NCBI GenBank assembly: GCA_022561385.1
Contig: JADFRG010000005.1
Coordinates: 44,209-108,208 of the forward strand
DNA length: 64,000 nucleotides
Reading direction: 5' to 3'
Source: Chloroflexota bacterium
Lineage (GTDB): Bacteria; Chloroflexota; Anaerolineae; Anaerolineales; E44-bin32
The position numbers were made by a program, and so were the translations under genes. Under the pieces are notes generated by a model. It saw only the letters and a program-made list of their open reading frames with translations. It was not told where the DNA came from and did not search any database. Below, piece after piece: positions 47,224 through 55,178 of the stretch. Every line of letters begins with the position of its first letter. Position 1 is the stretch's first letter.

Positions 47224-47370
47224 CTAAATGTTGCTTACGATGTTGCTGAATACGTTGCCGATCGCGGGTCCGAGCAGGGCCAGGATAACAATCACCACAA
47301 CAGCGACCAACACTAGGATCAAGGCGTATTCAACTAATCCCTGACCTTTCTCTTTCGGGGCGTACAGCAT
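47224..47370 (-). CDS. Flp/Fap-type pilin
   Basis: A 48-residue pilin. Basic N-terminus, then EKGQGLVEYALILVL: the invariant Glu five residues after the prepilin cleavage site and the Tyr next to it mark Flp pilins. A continuous hydrophobic helix and a short polar tail complete it. A ribosome-binding site GGAAAGGTGG precedes the ATG. No tad genes (peptidase, ATPase, outer-membrane parts) are in the window, so it is an orphan pilin. Expected to be cleaved after Gly by a TadV-type peptidase and assembled into a thin adhesion pilus. Confidence 0.85.
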   Translation of the reverse strand: MLYAPKEKGQGLVEYALILVLVAVVVIVILALLGPAIGNVFSNIVSNI

Positions 47371-47605
47371 GTTTGTTCACCACCTTTCCTTGGGGAATAC
47401 CATGCGATCAAACGCATGGGGGCTAAATTAGGATCGGCTCCAGACTAGCATGTAGTGCGTATGGAGCGACCTTACGGATACCTTACGGACGTTGCAAGCC
47501 TCAGGCCGAAAGGCAAGTATCTGCCCTTTGACACCGTGTGGACCCATCAACTTGACATAAACGTGTACCGGTGAAGGAGCCGCGGGATCAAGCGGGGTGA
47601 GAATC
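47371..47605. other. Intergenic region between small genes
   Basis: About 235 nt upstream of the pilin gene with no supported coding region; it should hold the pilin promoter (minus strand). Nothing structured stands out. Confidence 0.5.
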
Positions 47606-47626
47606 AAAAAAGGGGCGATTGCCCCT
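47606..47626 (-). terminator. Intrinsic terminator of the small membrane gene
   Basis: On the minus strand: AGGGGC, loop AATC, GCCCCT, then TTTTT (complement of 47611-47626 with As at 47606-47611). Confidence 0.8.
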
Positions 47627-47665
47627 AATGGATTCTGATCGAGGCGCTCAGGATGCGATTAAGCC

Positions 47666-47842
47666 TTAGAAGCCTCGACCTCGGGAGACGACAAGGCTGA
47701 CCAAGAAAGAAACGACGATCAGAAGCGCGAACACGGTAAAGACTATGCGCTGTGTGCGCCTGCTGCGGTGCGAGCCTCCGGAGACCGGGGCCATGTTCTT
47801 CTTTTTCTTCTTCTTCCTTCTCTTTATCTGCTTCTTCGACAT
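47666..47842 (-). CDS. Small Lys-rich single-helix membrane protein
   Basis: A 58-residue protein, start at the ATG read from 47842 (the frame is open further upstream but those codons look noncoding). The N-terminus carries a run KRRKKKKKKN. One hydrophobic helix (IVFTVFALLIVVSFLVSLVV) sits near the C-terminus, so the basic part should stay in the cytoplasm. Small membrane proteins with such lysine blocks are common in Chloroflexota genomes, to my impression. A terminator follows directly. Unknown function. Confidence 0.6.
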   Translation of the reverse strand: MSKKQIKRRKKKKKKNMAPVSGGSHRSRRTQRIVFTVFALLIVVSFLVSLVVSRGRGF

Positions 47843-48070
47843 TCTAACTACGATGGTACCATGCGGGTCGTGGTGGGACGTAGATTGTGGCCCGAATGAG
47901 GGGAGATCGCCCAGGGAGTTGGCAAGCAGCATCACCAGAACCGACCATGTGTCGAGCGCCTTACGCGCACCGGGCTTGAGCTGATTTTGCCGGGAAATTA
48001 ATGAGCAGGTGCCGAGGAACTTTTGATCCAGAAATGTCTATAATCCACGCGGCTTTGGTGACGACATATT

Positions 48071-48442
48071 ATGAAACACGTGGACATCATACGGCGAGAT
48101 ACCGGCGAAATCATGTTCCAGAGGTCACGCTGGTGCAGAAGTCGGTGGTGCCGATTTTGGGGCCTTCAATTCCGCCGCGAGCTCAAACCGGGCGAGGCGC
48201 TGATCCTGGCACATCCCGACGAGGGAATAATCCAGAGCTCGATCCACATGTTCTTCGTGATCTTTCCTATCGCCGCTGTCTGGATCGATAGCATGGGTCG
48301 CGTGACAAGCGCTCAACTCGCCAAGCCATGGCGGCCGTATTATGCCTCGCCCACCCCCGCCCAATATGTTTTGGAGACGACGCCGGATTTCTTATCTCAG
48401 GTTGAGGTCGGGGACGAATTCAACTTCGTGTTATCTCCCTGA
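48071..48442 (+). CDS. DUF192-family protein
   Basis: A 123-residue protein matching DUF192: WGLQFRRELKPGEALILAHPDEGIIQSSIHMFFVIFPIAAVWIDSMGRVTSAQLAKPWRPYYASP, with the end TPDFLSQVEVGDEFNF. This compact beta-rich domain is widespread and of unknown function; members are usually secreted, but no signal peptide is visible here. The N-terminus contains an unusual Arg/Trp/Cys repeat (RSRWC RSRWC). Start chosen at the ATG at 48071. Confidence 0.75.
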   Translation: MKHVDIIRRDTGEIMFQRSRWCRSRWCRFWGLQFRRELKPGEALILAHPDEGIIQSSIHMFFVIFPIAAVWIDSMGRVTSAQLAKPWRPYYASPTPAQYVLETTPDFLSQVEVGDEFNFVLSP

Positions 48443-48771
48443 CCGGCCTTCCCCTTTACGAACAAAACCGGCCTAAACCGGTTTCGTCACTCCGTCATAC
48501 AACTTGTCCTGGTGCTTGCGCCCTCGAATCCTCGCTTCCACTCTCGTCCTGGTCGAAGGGTTCTGGTGGATCGGGCCAGCACTAATGTAGCACGATGGAT
48601 CCGAAAGTGTCAACGATTTCAACCTTAAACTTGCTCGCACAATTAATTTAACGCTCTGCCGCCAGAGAGCGACGACTTTCCGGCCAAATGCTTGACCCTG
48701 CCACATTCATCGAATAGCATCCCTTCATTGGCCCGAATCAACCCAATCCTGGCCTCAAATTGGGAATCTAG
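48443..48771. other. Intergenic region with a short hairpin
   Basis: A hairpin AAACCGG/CCGGTTT (48465-48484) lies 22 nt after the DUF192 gene and may be a weak terminator. The remaining 290 nt show no gene I can support and probably contain the promoter of the oxidoreductase gene. Confidence 0.5.
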
Positions 48772-50664
48772 ATGCCGCTGGGATATCACAACAAAATTTT
48801 GCACGTCGACCTATTCACCGGTCATTTCGAGATCGAGCAGCCGGGCGAGGAATTCTATCGGACCTACATGGGCGGCAGCGCGCTGGGACTCTATTACCTG
48901 CTGCGAGGTACAGAACCCGGGATCGATCCGCTTGGGCCGGAAAATGTACTGGTCTTAGCGTTGAGTGTGCTCACCGGGGCTCCCATTTCGGGTCAAAGTC
49001 GCATGACGGCGGTGGCCAAGTCTCCCCTGACCGACGCGGTCGGCGATTCACAAAGCGGCGGTTTCTTCCCGGCCGAAATGAAGTTCGCTGGATTTGACGC
49101 GATCGTTATTAAGGGGCGTTCAGAAAAGCCCGTCTATCTCTGGGTGCATGATGGCGAAGCCGAATTGCGGCCCGCGGAGCACCTATGGGGAAAAATTACG
49201 GGCGAGGGGGAGGCCTTAATTCGGGAGGAGCTCGAGGACAAGAGGATTGAGATCGCCCAAATTGGTCCTGCGGGGGAGAATCTGGTTCGTTTCGCAGCCA
49301 TAATGAACATGTCCAATCGTGCCAATGGCCGCACGGGTATGGGCGCTGTGATGGGAAGCAAGAACCTCAAGGCCGTCGCCGTGCGCGGTAAAGACCGCCC
49401 GGATCTCATGGATCGGGGAGGAGTTATCGAGCTGGCCAAGTGGGGGGCGGCAAACTTCGAGGACTCAGACGCGTACGGATTGGGTCTGTTCGGCACCGCG
49501 GAGATTGTGAACAGCCAAAATCGCGCCGGCGGCCAGGTCACCTACAACTGGGACAGCGGCTATTTCGAGAAGGCTGGGGCGTTGGATGGCACCGTCATGG
49601 CCACCACGATTCTTAAGAAACGCGACAGCTGCTACGCCTGCACGGTGCGGTGTAAACGCGTGGTAGAGGTCAAGGATGGGCCCTACACTACGGATCCACT
49701 GTACGGGGGACCCGAATATGAGACGCTCTCGACGTTTGGAACATTCCTAGGAATTGATGATCTGAAGGCCGTAGCCCACGCCAATCAGCTCTGTAACATG
49801 TATGGCATGGACACCATTTCCTGCGGCGCAACCATCGCCTGGGCCTTCAACTGCTTCGAGGAAGGCTTAATCAATGCCGAGGACGCTGGCGGGCTCGAGT
49901 TACGTTACGGAAATGTGGAGGCCATGGTCCAGCTGACGGAAATGATTGGCAAAAGAGAAGGGTTGGGTGACCTGCTGGCCGAAGGTTCGGCCCGAGCTGC
50001 GGAGCGAATTGGAAACGGCGCCGAGGATCTGGTTGTGACGGTTAAGAAGCAGGAATTGCCGGCGCACATGCCGCAGGTCAAAGGCAGCCTGGGACTGATC
50101 TACGCAGTCAATCCGTTCGGCGCGGACCACCAATCTTCCGAGCACGACCCCTCCTGGAAAACTTACGTCGACCGGATGGCGGAGATCGGTATCACCGACG
50201 AACCGCAACCAATCCGGGTACTTAATGAAAGTAAGGTTCGATTTGCGCTCAAGACCCAACACGCCTACTCCTGCCTCGATACGGTGAACATATGCCAGTT
50301 TGTTTTCGGGCCGGCCTGGCAGCTCTATGGCATGGAGCAGCTCGCGGAGGTGGTTCGTAAAATCACAGGTTGGGAGGTCGATGTCGACGAATTGCAGCGA
50401 GTGGGGGAACGGCGCCTAAACTTGCTGCGCGCGTTTAATGCACGAGAGGGCATCGGCCGTGAAGCCGATGTGCTTCCGAAAAAGCTCCATAAGGCACTGG
50501 TCGGCGGGAAAAGCGACGGTTATGTCGTGACCGAAGAGGAAATCGAGCAGGCCAAGGACTGGTACTATGCCATGTCGGGCTGGGACATCTCCACCGGCAT
50601 GCCGACTCGCGAAAAACTTGAGGAACTTCAGCTGGATTGGGTCGCAGATGAGCTGAAGCTTTAG
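48772..50664 (+). CDS. Aldehyde:ferredoxin oxidoreductase family enzyme
   Basis: A 630-residue tungsten (or molybdenum) bis-pterin enzyme. The N-terminal domain begins GYHNKILHVDLFTGHFEIEQPG. Cofactor segments include GPENVLVLALSVLTGAPISGQSRM, NRANGRTGMGAVMGSKNLKAVAVRG and GADHQSSEHDP. The 4Fe-4S cluster ligands are Cys287, Cys290, Cys294 (CYACTVRC) and a later Cys near 501 (AYSCLDTV). It would oxidise aldehydes (or the reverse) with ferredoxin. A stand-alone gene; no tungstate transporter in the window. Its presence suggests an anaerobic or facultative life style, since such enzymes are oxygen-sensitive in known cases. Substrate cannot be deduced. Confidence 0.93.
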   Translation: MPLGYHNKILHVDLFTGHFEIEQPGEEFYRTYMGGSALGLYYLLRGTEPGIDPLGPENVLVLALSVLTGAPISGQSRMTAVAKSPLTDAVGDSQSGGFFPAEMKFAGFDAIVIKGRSEKPVYLWVHDGEAELRPAEHLWGKITGEGEALIREELEDKRIEIAQIGPAGENLVRFAAIMNMSNRANGRTGMGAVMGSKNLKAVAVRGKDRPDLMDRGGVIELAKWGAANFEDSDAYGLGLFGTAEIVNSQNRAGGQVTYNWDSGYFEKAGALDGTVMATTILKKRDSCYACTVRCKRVVEVKDGPYTTDPLYGGPEYETLSTFGTFLGIDDLKAVAHANQLCNMYGMDTISCGATIAWAFNCFEEGLINAEDAGGLELRYGNVEAMVQLTEMIGKREGLGDLLAEGSARAAERIGNGAEDLVVTVKKQELPAHMPQVKGSLGLIYAVNPFGADHQSSEHDPSWKTYVDRMAEIGITDEPQPIRVLNESKVRFALKTQHAYSCLDTVNICQFVFGPAWQLYGMEQLAEVVRKITGWEVDVDELQRVGERRLNLLRAFNAREGIGREADVLPKKLHKALVGGKSDGYVVTEEEIEQAKDWYYAMSGWDISTGMPTREKLEELQLDWVADELKL

Positions 50665-50858
50665 CCATCACCACATCTTGTCCTCGCGAGCGGAGCGTCC
50701 GCACATCCGATCGATGTCACGTGTCCGAACGCACCTGCGGGTTCGCCCCCGTCTCGCTCGAAAAGAAGCGCCGCAGTTTCTTGAAAACCGCAGCGGTCCG
50801 ACACAACGAAGTGGTCGAAGCCGACTAGCCTCAGCTAATTGAGAAAACAATCACAAAA

Positions 50859-50888
50859 TTGACAACTTCGCCCTGAACGTGGTACTGT
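50859..50888 (+). promoter_or_regulatory. Sigma-70 promoter of the lacI-type gene
   Basis: Consensus TTGACA (50859-50864), 18-nt spacer, TACTGT (50883-50888). Predicted start site near 50895, inside the 20-bp operator palindrome. The wider gap 50665-50950 shows no gene. Confidence 0.75.
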
Positions 50889-50893
50889 GGTCC

Positions 50894-50913
50894 CTATGCA
50901 CACGTGTGCATAG
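50894..50913 (+). promoter_or_regulatory. Perfect 20-bp operator palindrome
   Basis: CTATGCACACGTGTGCATAG is a perfect 10+10 palindrome overlapping the predicted transcription start of the LacI-type gene. Central CG and this size fit LacI-family operators, implying autorepression and control of the downstream operon. Confidence 0.75.
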
Positions 50914-50950
50914 TGCATTATCTACGTTGCGCTCCCTCTAAGGTAAGCTC

Positions 50951-51832
50951 TTGGCGGTCACTATCAAAGACATTGCGAAGCGGGCAGGCGTGTCACACTC
51001 GACTGTTTCTCGTGCCTTGCGTGACGATCCGCTTGTTGCCGAGGAGACCGCCAGCAGGATTAGGCGTCTAGCATCTGAGCTGAGTTATGTGCCCAGCGCC
51101 GCGGCCCGCAGCCTCAAGACCAGCCGATCGCGCGTGCTGGGCGTCATCGTCAATCGAATCGCCGATCCCTTCTACAGTGAAGTCCTCGATGGGGTACAAG
51201 AAGTGTTCCAGACCGCTGGGTACAGCTTGTTTCTCGGATCCCCAAACCACGACGATCGGCACGGTGCCAAGCAACTCACCGAGCATCTACTGGAATTGGG
51301 ACATCGGCAGATCGCCTTCTTGGGAAACGTCAGGGGCGGACGCCTCACACAGGAGCGTTTGAGCGGATATCGGGAGGCGCTTTTTGAGGCCGATCTCATG
51401 GTCCCCGGTGAATACGTCGCGATGGCCTCCAGCGGCGAGCCGACCGGCGGAGCGGAGGGGATGCGGTCACTTCTTGACCGAGAGCTGCCGCCAACTGCGG
51501 TCGTTTGTTACAACGACATGATGGCATTTGGTGCGATGCAGGTAATCCGGGAGTCCGGATTAACGGTCCCGGCTGACTTATCCGTGGTTGGCTTTGACGA
51601 CATCGAGTTATCCGCCTACTTCTCACCGGCTCTGACGACCTTCCACCAGCCTAAATACCAGCTGGGGTCCGAAGCGGCCCGCATGATGTTGCGCCAACTC
51701 AACGGCGCATTCGAGGGCCGGGACGTGGAGCAGGCCGAGAGCATCACGGTGCGGGGTGAGCTACGGATCCGATCTTCGACCGCGCCTCCGCTCAGGCGGG
51801 AGCGGAAGCGCATACGGAATCAGCATGAGTGA
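50951..51832 (+). CDS. LacI-family transcriptional repressor with shortened core
   Basis: A 293-residue regulator starting with TTG at 50951. Helix-turn-helix TIKDIAKRAGVSHSTVSRALRDD near residue 4, hinge AAARSLKTSRSRVLGVIV near 50. The effector domain lacks about 45-50 residues: the usual segment between SLFLGSPNHDDR and ATEHLLELGHR is missing, with the text running HDDRHGAKQLTEHLLELGHRQIAFLGN (residues about 100-120). The remaining C-terminal subdomain looks normal (PPTAVVCYNDMMAFGAMQVIRESGL, LSVVGFDDIELSAYFSPALTTFHQP). DNA binding should be intact; effector binding is doubtful unless this is an assembly collapse. Directly upstream of the CUT2-type transporter. Confidence 0.85.
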   Translation: MAVTIKDIAKRAGVSHSTVSRALRDDPLVAEETASRIRRLASELSYVPSAAARSLKTSRSRVLGVIVNRIADPFYSEVLDGVQEVFQTAGYSLFLGSPNHDDRHGAKQLTEHLLELGHRQIAFLGNVRGGRLTQERLSGYREALFEADLMVPGEYVAMASSGEPTGGAEGMRSLLDRELPPTAVVCYNDMMAFGAMQVIRESGLTVPADLSVVGFDDIELSAYFSPALTTFHQPKYQLGSEAARMMLRQLNGAFEGRDVEQAESITVRGELRIRSSTAPPLRRERKRIRNQHE

Positions 51833-51835
51833 GAT

Positions 51836-52858
51836 ATGCGCACGGGTGCAAAGAGCGATATGACAAGCCAGGTAACTTCCCTCGCTCGATTACGTTCTCG
51901 ACTAGCGGATATTCCCGTGTTGGTCGCTCTGCTCACCTTCGCTTTCCTTTTTCTCTTGTTTTCGATTGCCAGCGAGAACTTTCTGACCCTCATTTCGCTC
52001 ACCAACATTCTCACCATCGCAAGTATCAAGGGTATCTTCGTCATCGGAGTTGCGATGCTGATGATCACGGGGGAGTTTGATCTATCCGTAGGTTCCATTC
52101 TCGCGGTGGCGGCTTTCGTCTTTGCGATCACGCTAGAGAGTGGGATGGCGCCCCTTCTCGCCCTTACGCTCGCGTTAGTGATTAGTGGAATTCTGGGCTT
52201 CATAAATGGCCAGATCGTTACTCGAACCGGGATTCCGTCCTTCATAGCCACGCTCGGGACGCTGCTCGCCTATCGGGGCATCGCGCGCGGCATTGGGGGT
52301 GGCAATTTCGCGCGCTTCACCGGGGAAAGACCGTTTCTGTTCTCGGTGCTCAATGGGGATCTTGGCTTTATCAACGAGCTCGCCTTTCCGGCTGGAAACG
52401 CGCGAGTCTCGGTCATTTGGTTTGCCCTCTTCGCGTTGATCGCTGCGATAATAATGGCGAGGAGTCGGTATGGAAGTTGGGTCTACGCAACCGGGGGCAA
52501 CCGGGAGGCGGCGCGGTCGCAGGGAGTGCGAACGAACCGCGTGATCGTGACGAACTATGTGATCACCGGGCTGCTGGCAGGATTCGCGGGACTCGTGTCA
52601 TTTGCCTCACGGCCGTCAGTTGACCCGCTGCGCGGAGAAGGTTGGGAACTGATTGCCGTAACCGCAGCCGTGATCGGCGGTATCTGGCTCAAGGGCGGGT
52701 TTGGGACGATCATGGGCGCCGCGATCGGCATTGTGTTACTGCAGATGGTGGAACAAGGTCTAATCCTTATCGGCGTCGATGTGCAGCTGTTTCAGGGCAC
52801 AATTGGTTTCATCCTGATCGCCGCTGTGATCCTCGGCACGTATTTGACGAAACAGTGA
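51836..52858 (+). CDS. CUT2-type sugar ABC permease 1
   Basis: A 340-residue, about ten-helix permease of the ribose/inositol class. Seen: ASIKGIFVIGVAMLMITGEFDLSVGSILAVA near residue 60 (the GEFDLSVG box typical of RbsC-like permeases), GQIVTRTGIPSFIATLGTLLAYRGIARGIGGG, YATGGNREAARSQGVRTNRV and WLKGGFGTIMGAAIGIVLLQ. It starts 3 nt after the LacI gene, whose stop is at 51832; an ATG at 51860 is an alternative. Followed by the binding protein. Partner of permease 2 at 54094. Confidence 0.9.
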   Translation: MRTGAKSDMTSQVTSLARLRSRLADIPVLVALLTFAFLFLLFSIASENFLTLISLTNILTIASIKGIFVIGVAMLMITGEFDLSVGSILAVAAFVFAITLESGMAPLLALTLALVISGILGFINGQIVTRTGIPSFIATLGTLLAYRGIARGIGGGNFARFTGERPFLFSVLNGDLGFINELAFPAGNARVSVIWFALFALIAAIIMARSRYGSWVYATGGNREAARSQGVRTNRVIVTNYVITGLLAGFAGLVSFASRPSVDPLRGEGWELIAVTAAVIGGIWLKGGFGTIMGAAIGIVLLQMVEQGLILIGVDVQLFQGTIGFILIAAVILGTYLTKQ

Positions 52859-52957
52859 CGGACCAAAAAGGAGGTGGTTAGTATAGATTAACGGTTTTGG
52901 ATCGAGTCCATATCGAGAGCAACCACCCATTCGTATTTAGGCGAGGAGAAGCAGACG

Positions 52958-53986
52958 ATGGACAAATGGAAACTACTTCTAGCAGGTCTGGCCATAGCTG
53001 GGCTCACCCTGGCGGCTTGCCAGCCGAGCACGGAAGAACCTGCAGCTGAAGAGGTTGCGGAAGAGGAAGCAGCCGAGGAAGAAATAGTGGCAGCGGACCC
53101 AAACCGGCCGCTGACCTTTTTCGCCGTGCAGCACGCGGAGTGCTCCTGGGATTCGTTCTGGTGCACTGTGCAGGCAGGTATCAACCAGGGCGCGATCGAC
53201 AACGGAGTTGAGGTCACCATTCTTGCTCCCGACGAGTTCGATCTGGACAAGACCGCTTCGTTGATCGAGCAGGCCGTGGCTGCCCAGCCGGACGGCATCA
53301 TGCTGACGGTCACAGATCCGGTGTTGTTCTCTGACCCGATCAACGCCGCGCTAGCGGCCGGCATCCCGGTGATCGCCTACAACGCGGGCTCGGGTCCGCT
53401 TGAAGACGGGATCGATTACCTGACCTACCTGGGACAAGACGAGTACCAGGGCGGTTTCCTCGGCGGGCTGCGCCTCGCGGCGGGCGGCGGCACGCAGGGA
53501 GTCTGCATCAACCAGCAGGTCGGACACGCCGGCCTGGACAAGCGCTGCAACGGCTTTGTTGATGCACTGGATGAAAGCGGTATCGCGGCCGAAGTGCTGG
53601 CCATCGGAGACGATCCTGCGGAGGCGGCCACCATCATCGGTGACTACTTCGCGGCCAACCCGGGCACGGACATCTTTATGACGTTGGGTCCGAACGGCGC
53701 GAGCCCGTTCTACGTGTTCATCGAGAACGAAGGTCTAACGACCGACGACTTCGTGCACGGCACCTTTGACCTGAGCCCAGAGATCAACGCCAACATCGAA
53801 TCGGGAGTCACGATGTTCGGCATCGATCAACAGCCGTTTCTGCAGGGGTACGGGGCAATACAAGCGCTAAACCTCCTGATTCGATATGGAGTCGTGCCTG
53901 CGCTGCCGGTCACACCTACCGGACCCGGCTTCGTAACTGCAGACAACTTAGATGTAGTCAAGGCGTTGGCTGGCGAGTACCGTTAG
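52958..53986 (+). CDS. Sugar-binding lipoprotein (RbsB-like)
   Basis: A 342-residue extracellular binding protein. Signal ends LTLAACQP with lipid on Cys; an acidic Glu/Ala-rich linker (about 22-50) follows, then the type-1 periplasmic-binding fold of the RbsB class: LTFFAVQHAECSWDSFWCTVQAGINQGAIDNGVEV, LIEQAVAAQPDGIMLTVTDPVLFSDPINAALAAGIPVIAYNAG, GFLGGLRLAAGGGTQGVC, FGIDQQPFLQGYGAIQAL. GAGGAGAAG precedes the start. The inositol genes downstream suggest myo-inositol or a related cyclitol as ligand; inference from context only. Confidence 0.9.
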   Translation: MDKWKLLLAGLAIAGLTLAACQPSTEEPAAEEVAEEEAAEEEIVAADPNRPLTFFAVQHAECSWDSFWCTVQAGINQGAIDNGVEVTILAPDEFDLDKTASLIEQAVAAQPDGIMLTVTDPVLFSDPINAALAAGIPVIAYNAGSGPLEDGIDYLTYLGQDEYQGGFLGGLRLAAGGGTQGVCINQQVGHAGLDKRCNGFVDALDESGIAAEVLAIGDDPAEAATIIGDYFAANPGTDIFMTLGPNGASPFYVFIENEGLTTDDFVHGTFDLSPEINANIESGVTMFGIDQQPFLQGYGAIQALNLLIRYGVVPALPVTPTGPGFVTADNLDVVKALAGEYR

Positions 53987-54022
53987 ACCATTGGGAGGAC
54001 CTGCGACCGGGTTGTGAATAAA

Positions 54023-54060
54023 TTGGAACGGGCTGGGCCGCTCGGCCTGGCCCGTTCCAA
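54023..54060 (+). terminator. Strong intercistronic hairpin after the binding protein
   Basis: A 17-bp stem with two G-U pairs (54023-54039 with 54044-54060), loop GCTC, no T-run. Position parallels the hairpin after aapJ and likely sets the binding protein's message level above that of the second permease and ATPase. Confidence 0.7.
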
Positions 54061-54093
54061 CCGCGCGTTCCAAACCGGCCTAAAGATTCTAGG

Positions 54094-55161
54094 ATGCATG
54101 TGACGCTACCTCTGCGAACAAGGGCACGGCGCGTATTCGCCGACTCGCCGCTAGCGGGTCCACTTCTCACGCTGCTAGTAACCTTCACGCTTTTTGTTAT
54201 TTTCATTCCCAATTTTGGGACCTGGCGCACCTTTTCCGGCATTCTCAGTGCAGTCTCGATTTCCGGATTCGTGACGATCGGCATTACTTTGTTGATGATT
54301 GGCGGCGAGTTCGATCTTTCTGTTAGCCCGATGGTGGCCATGGCCGGCTATCTATTCGGCGCCGTTTCGGTGGGCGCGGATTCGGTGATCATAGAGCGAC
54401 TGGCCAGTTTGGGCCTCCCGGTCGCGGAGGGCAATATCGTGATCGCGGTGCTGCTGGCGCTCACCGCCCCAGCCTTGATGGGTTTGGTCAACGGATTGAT
54501 CCTGGTCTGGACCGGTATTCCTTCCTTTATCGTGACGCTTGGCACCCGACAGATCTATCGCGGCCTGGTGTGGATCGTGGCAGGCGGCGTCCTGCTGCAA
54601 ACTTTAGAGCGTCCAGCCATCTATCAAGTCCTCAACGGACGCTTTGATTTCATCAACAATCTTTCCTTCTTTGAGGGCGCGAACTTCCGTACCACGACGG
54701 TATGGCTTCTCATCGTTACGGTCGTTGTTCAGCTCATACTGGTTCGCACGCGTTTTGGGAACCAAGTATTCGCCGTGGGAGGCCAGCCGGATGCCGCACG
54801 TACGCAGGGAGTGCGCACCAAACGAGTGAAGGTGATGATGTATGTGGTCGTTGGCGTGCTGTCTGGGATCGCGGGGATCATCTCTTTCAGCCAGTTCCAT
54901 TCGGTGCGGGTGGCGGAGGCGGCCGGCGTCGAGCTGACCGCCATCGCGGCCGCGGTTGTGGGCGGCGCACTGCTAAAAGGCGGATGGGGAAGCATCTGGG
55001 GCGCACTGGTTGGGATTGTAATGATCAACATGTTACGTTCCGGCGTCATCTTGCTCGACATCTCGTTCATCCCGGCAGACAACTTCCCTGCCGTGGTCGG
55101 GGTGACCATCATCGGCGCGGCGATCTTGAACGACTACTTGCGAAACCGATCCACCTCCTAG
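54094..55161 (+). CDS. CUT2-type sugar ABC permease 2
   Basis: A 355-residue permease homologous to permease 1: SGFVTIGITLLMIGGEFDLSVSPMVAMAGYLF, GLILVWTGIPSFIVTLGTRQIYRGLVWIVAGG, FAVGGQPDAARTQGVRTKRVKVMMYV and LLKGGWGSIWGALVGIVMINMLRSGVILL. It differs from permease 1 through a longer N-terminus and an insertion before WTGIPSF. Two distinct permeases mean a heteromeric channel. Its end is 17 nt before the ATPase gene. Confidence 0.9.
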   Translation: MHVTLPLRTRARRVFADSPLAGPLLTLLVTFTLFVIFIPNFGTWRTFSGILSAVSISGFVTIGITLLMIGGEFDLSVSPMVAMAGYLFGAVSVGADSVIIERLASLGLPVAEGNIVIAVLLALTAPALMGLVNGLILVWTGIPSFIVTLGTRQIYRGLVWIVAGGVLLQTLERPAIYQVLNGRFDFINNLSFFEGANFRTTTVWLLIVTVVVQLILVRTRFGNQVFAVGGQPDAARTQGVRTKRVKVMMYVVVGVLSGIAGIISFSQFHSVRVAEAAGVELTAIAAAVVGGALLKGGWGSIWGALVGIVMINMLRSGVILLDISFIPADNFPAVVGVTIIGAAILNDYLRNRSTS

Positions 55162-55178
55162 ATGAAGGGGAGCTATCT

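Noticed and set aside
48473..48706. 77-codon minus-strand frame between DUF192 and the oxidoreductase
   Set aside because: No motif, basic composition throughout and no ribosome-binding site; treated as noncoding.
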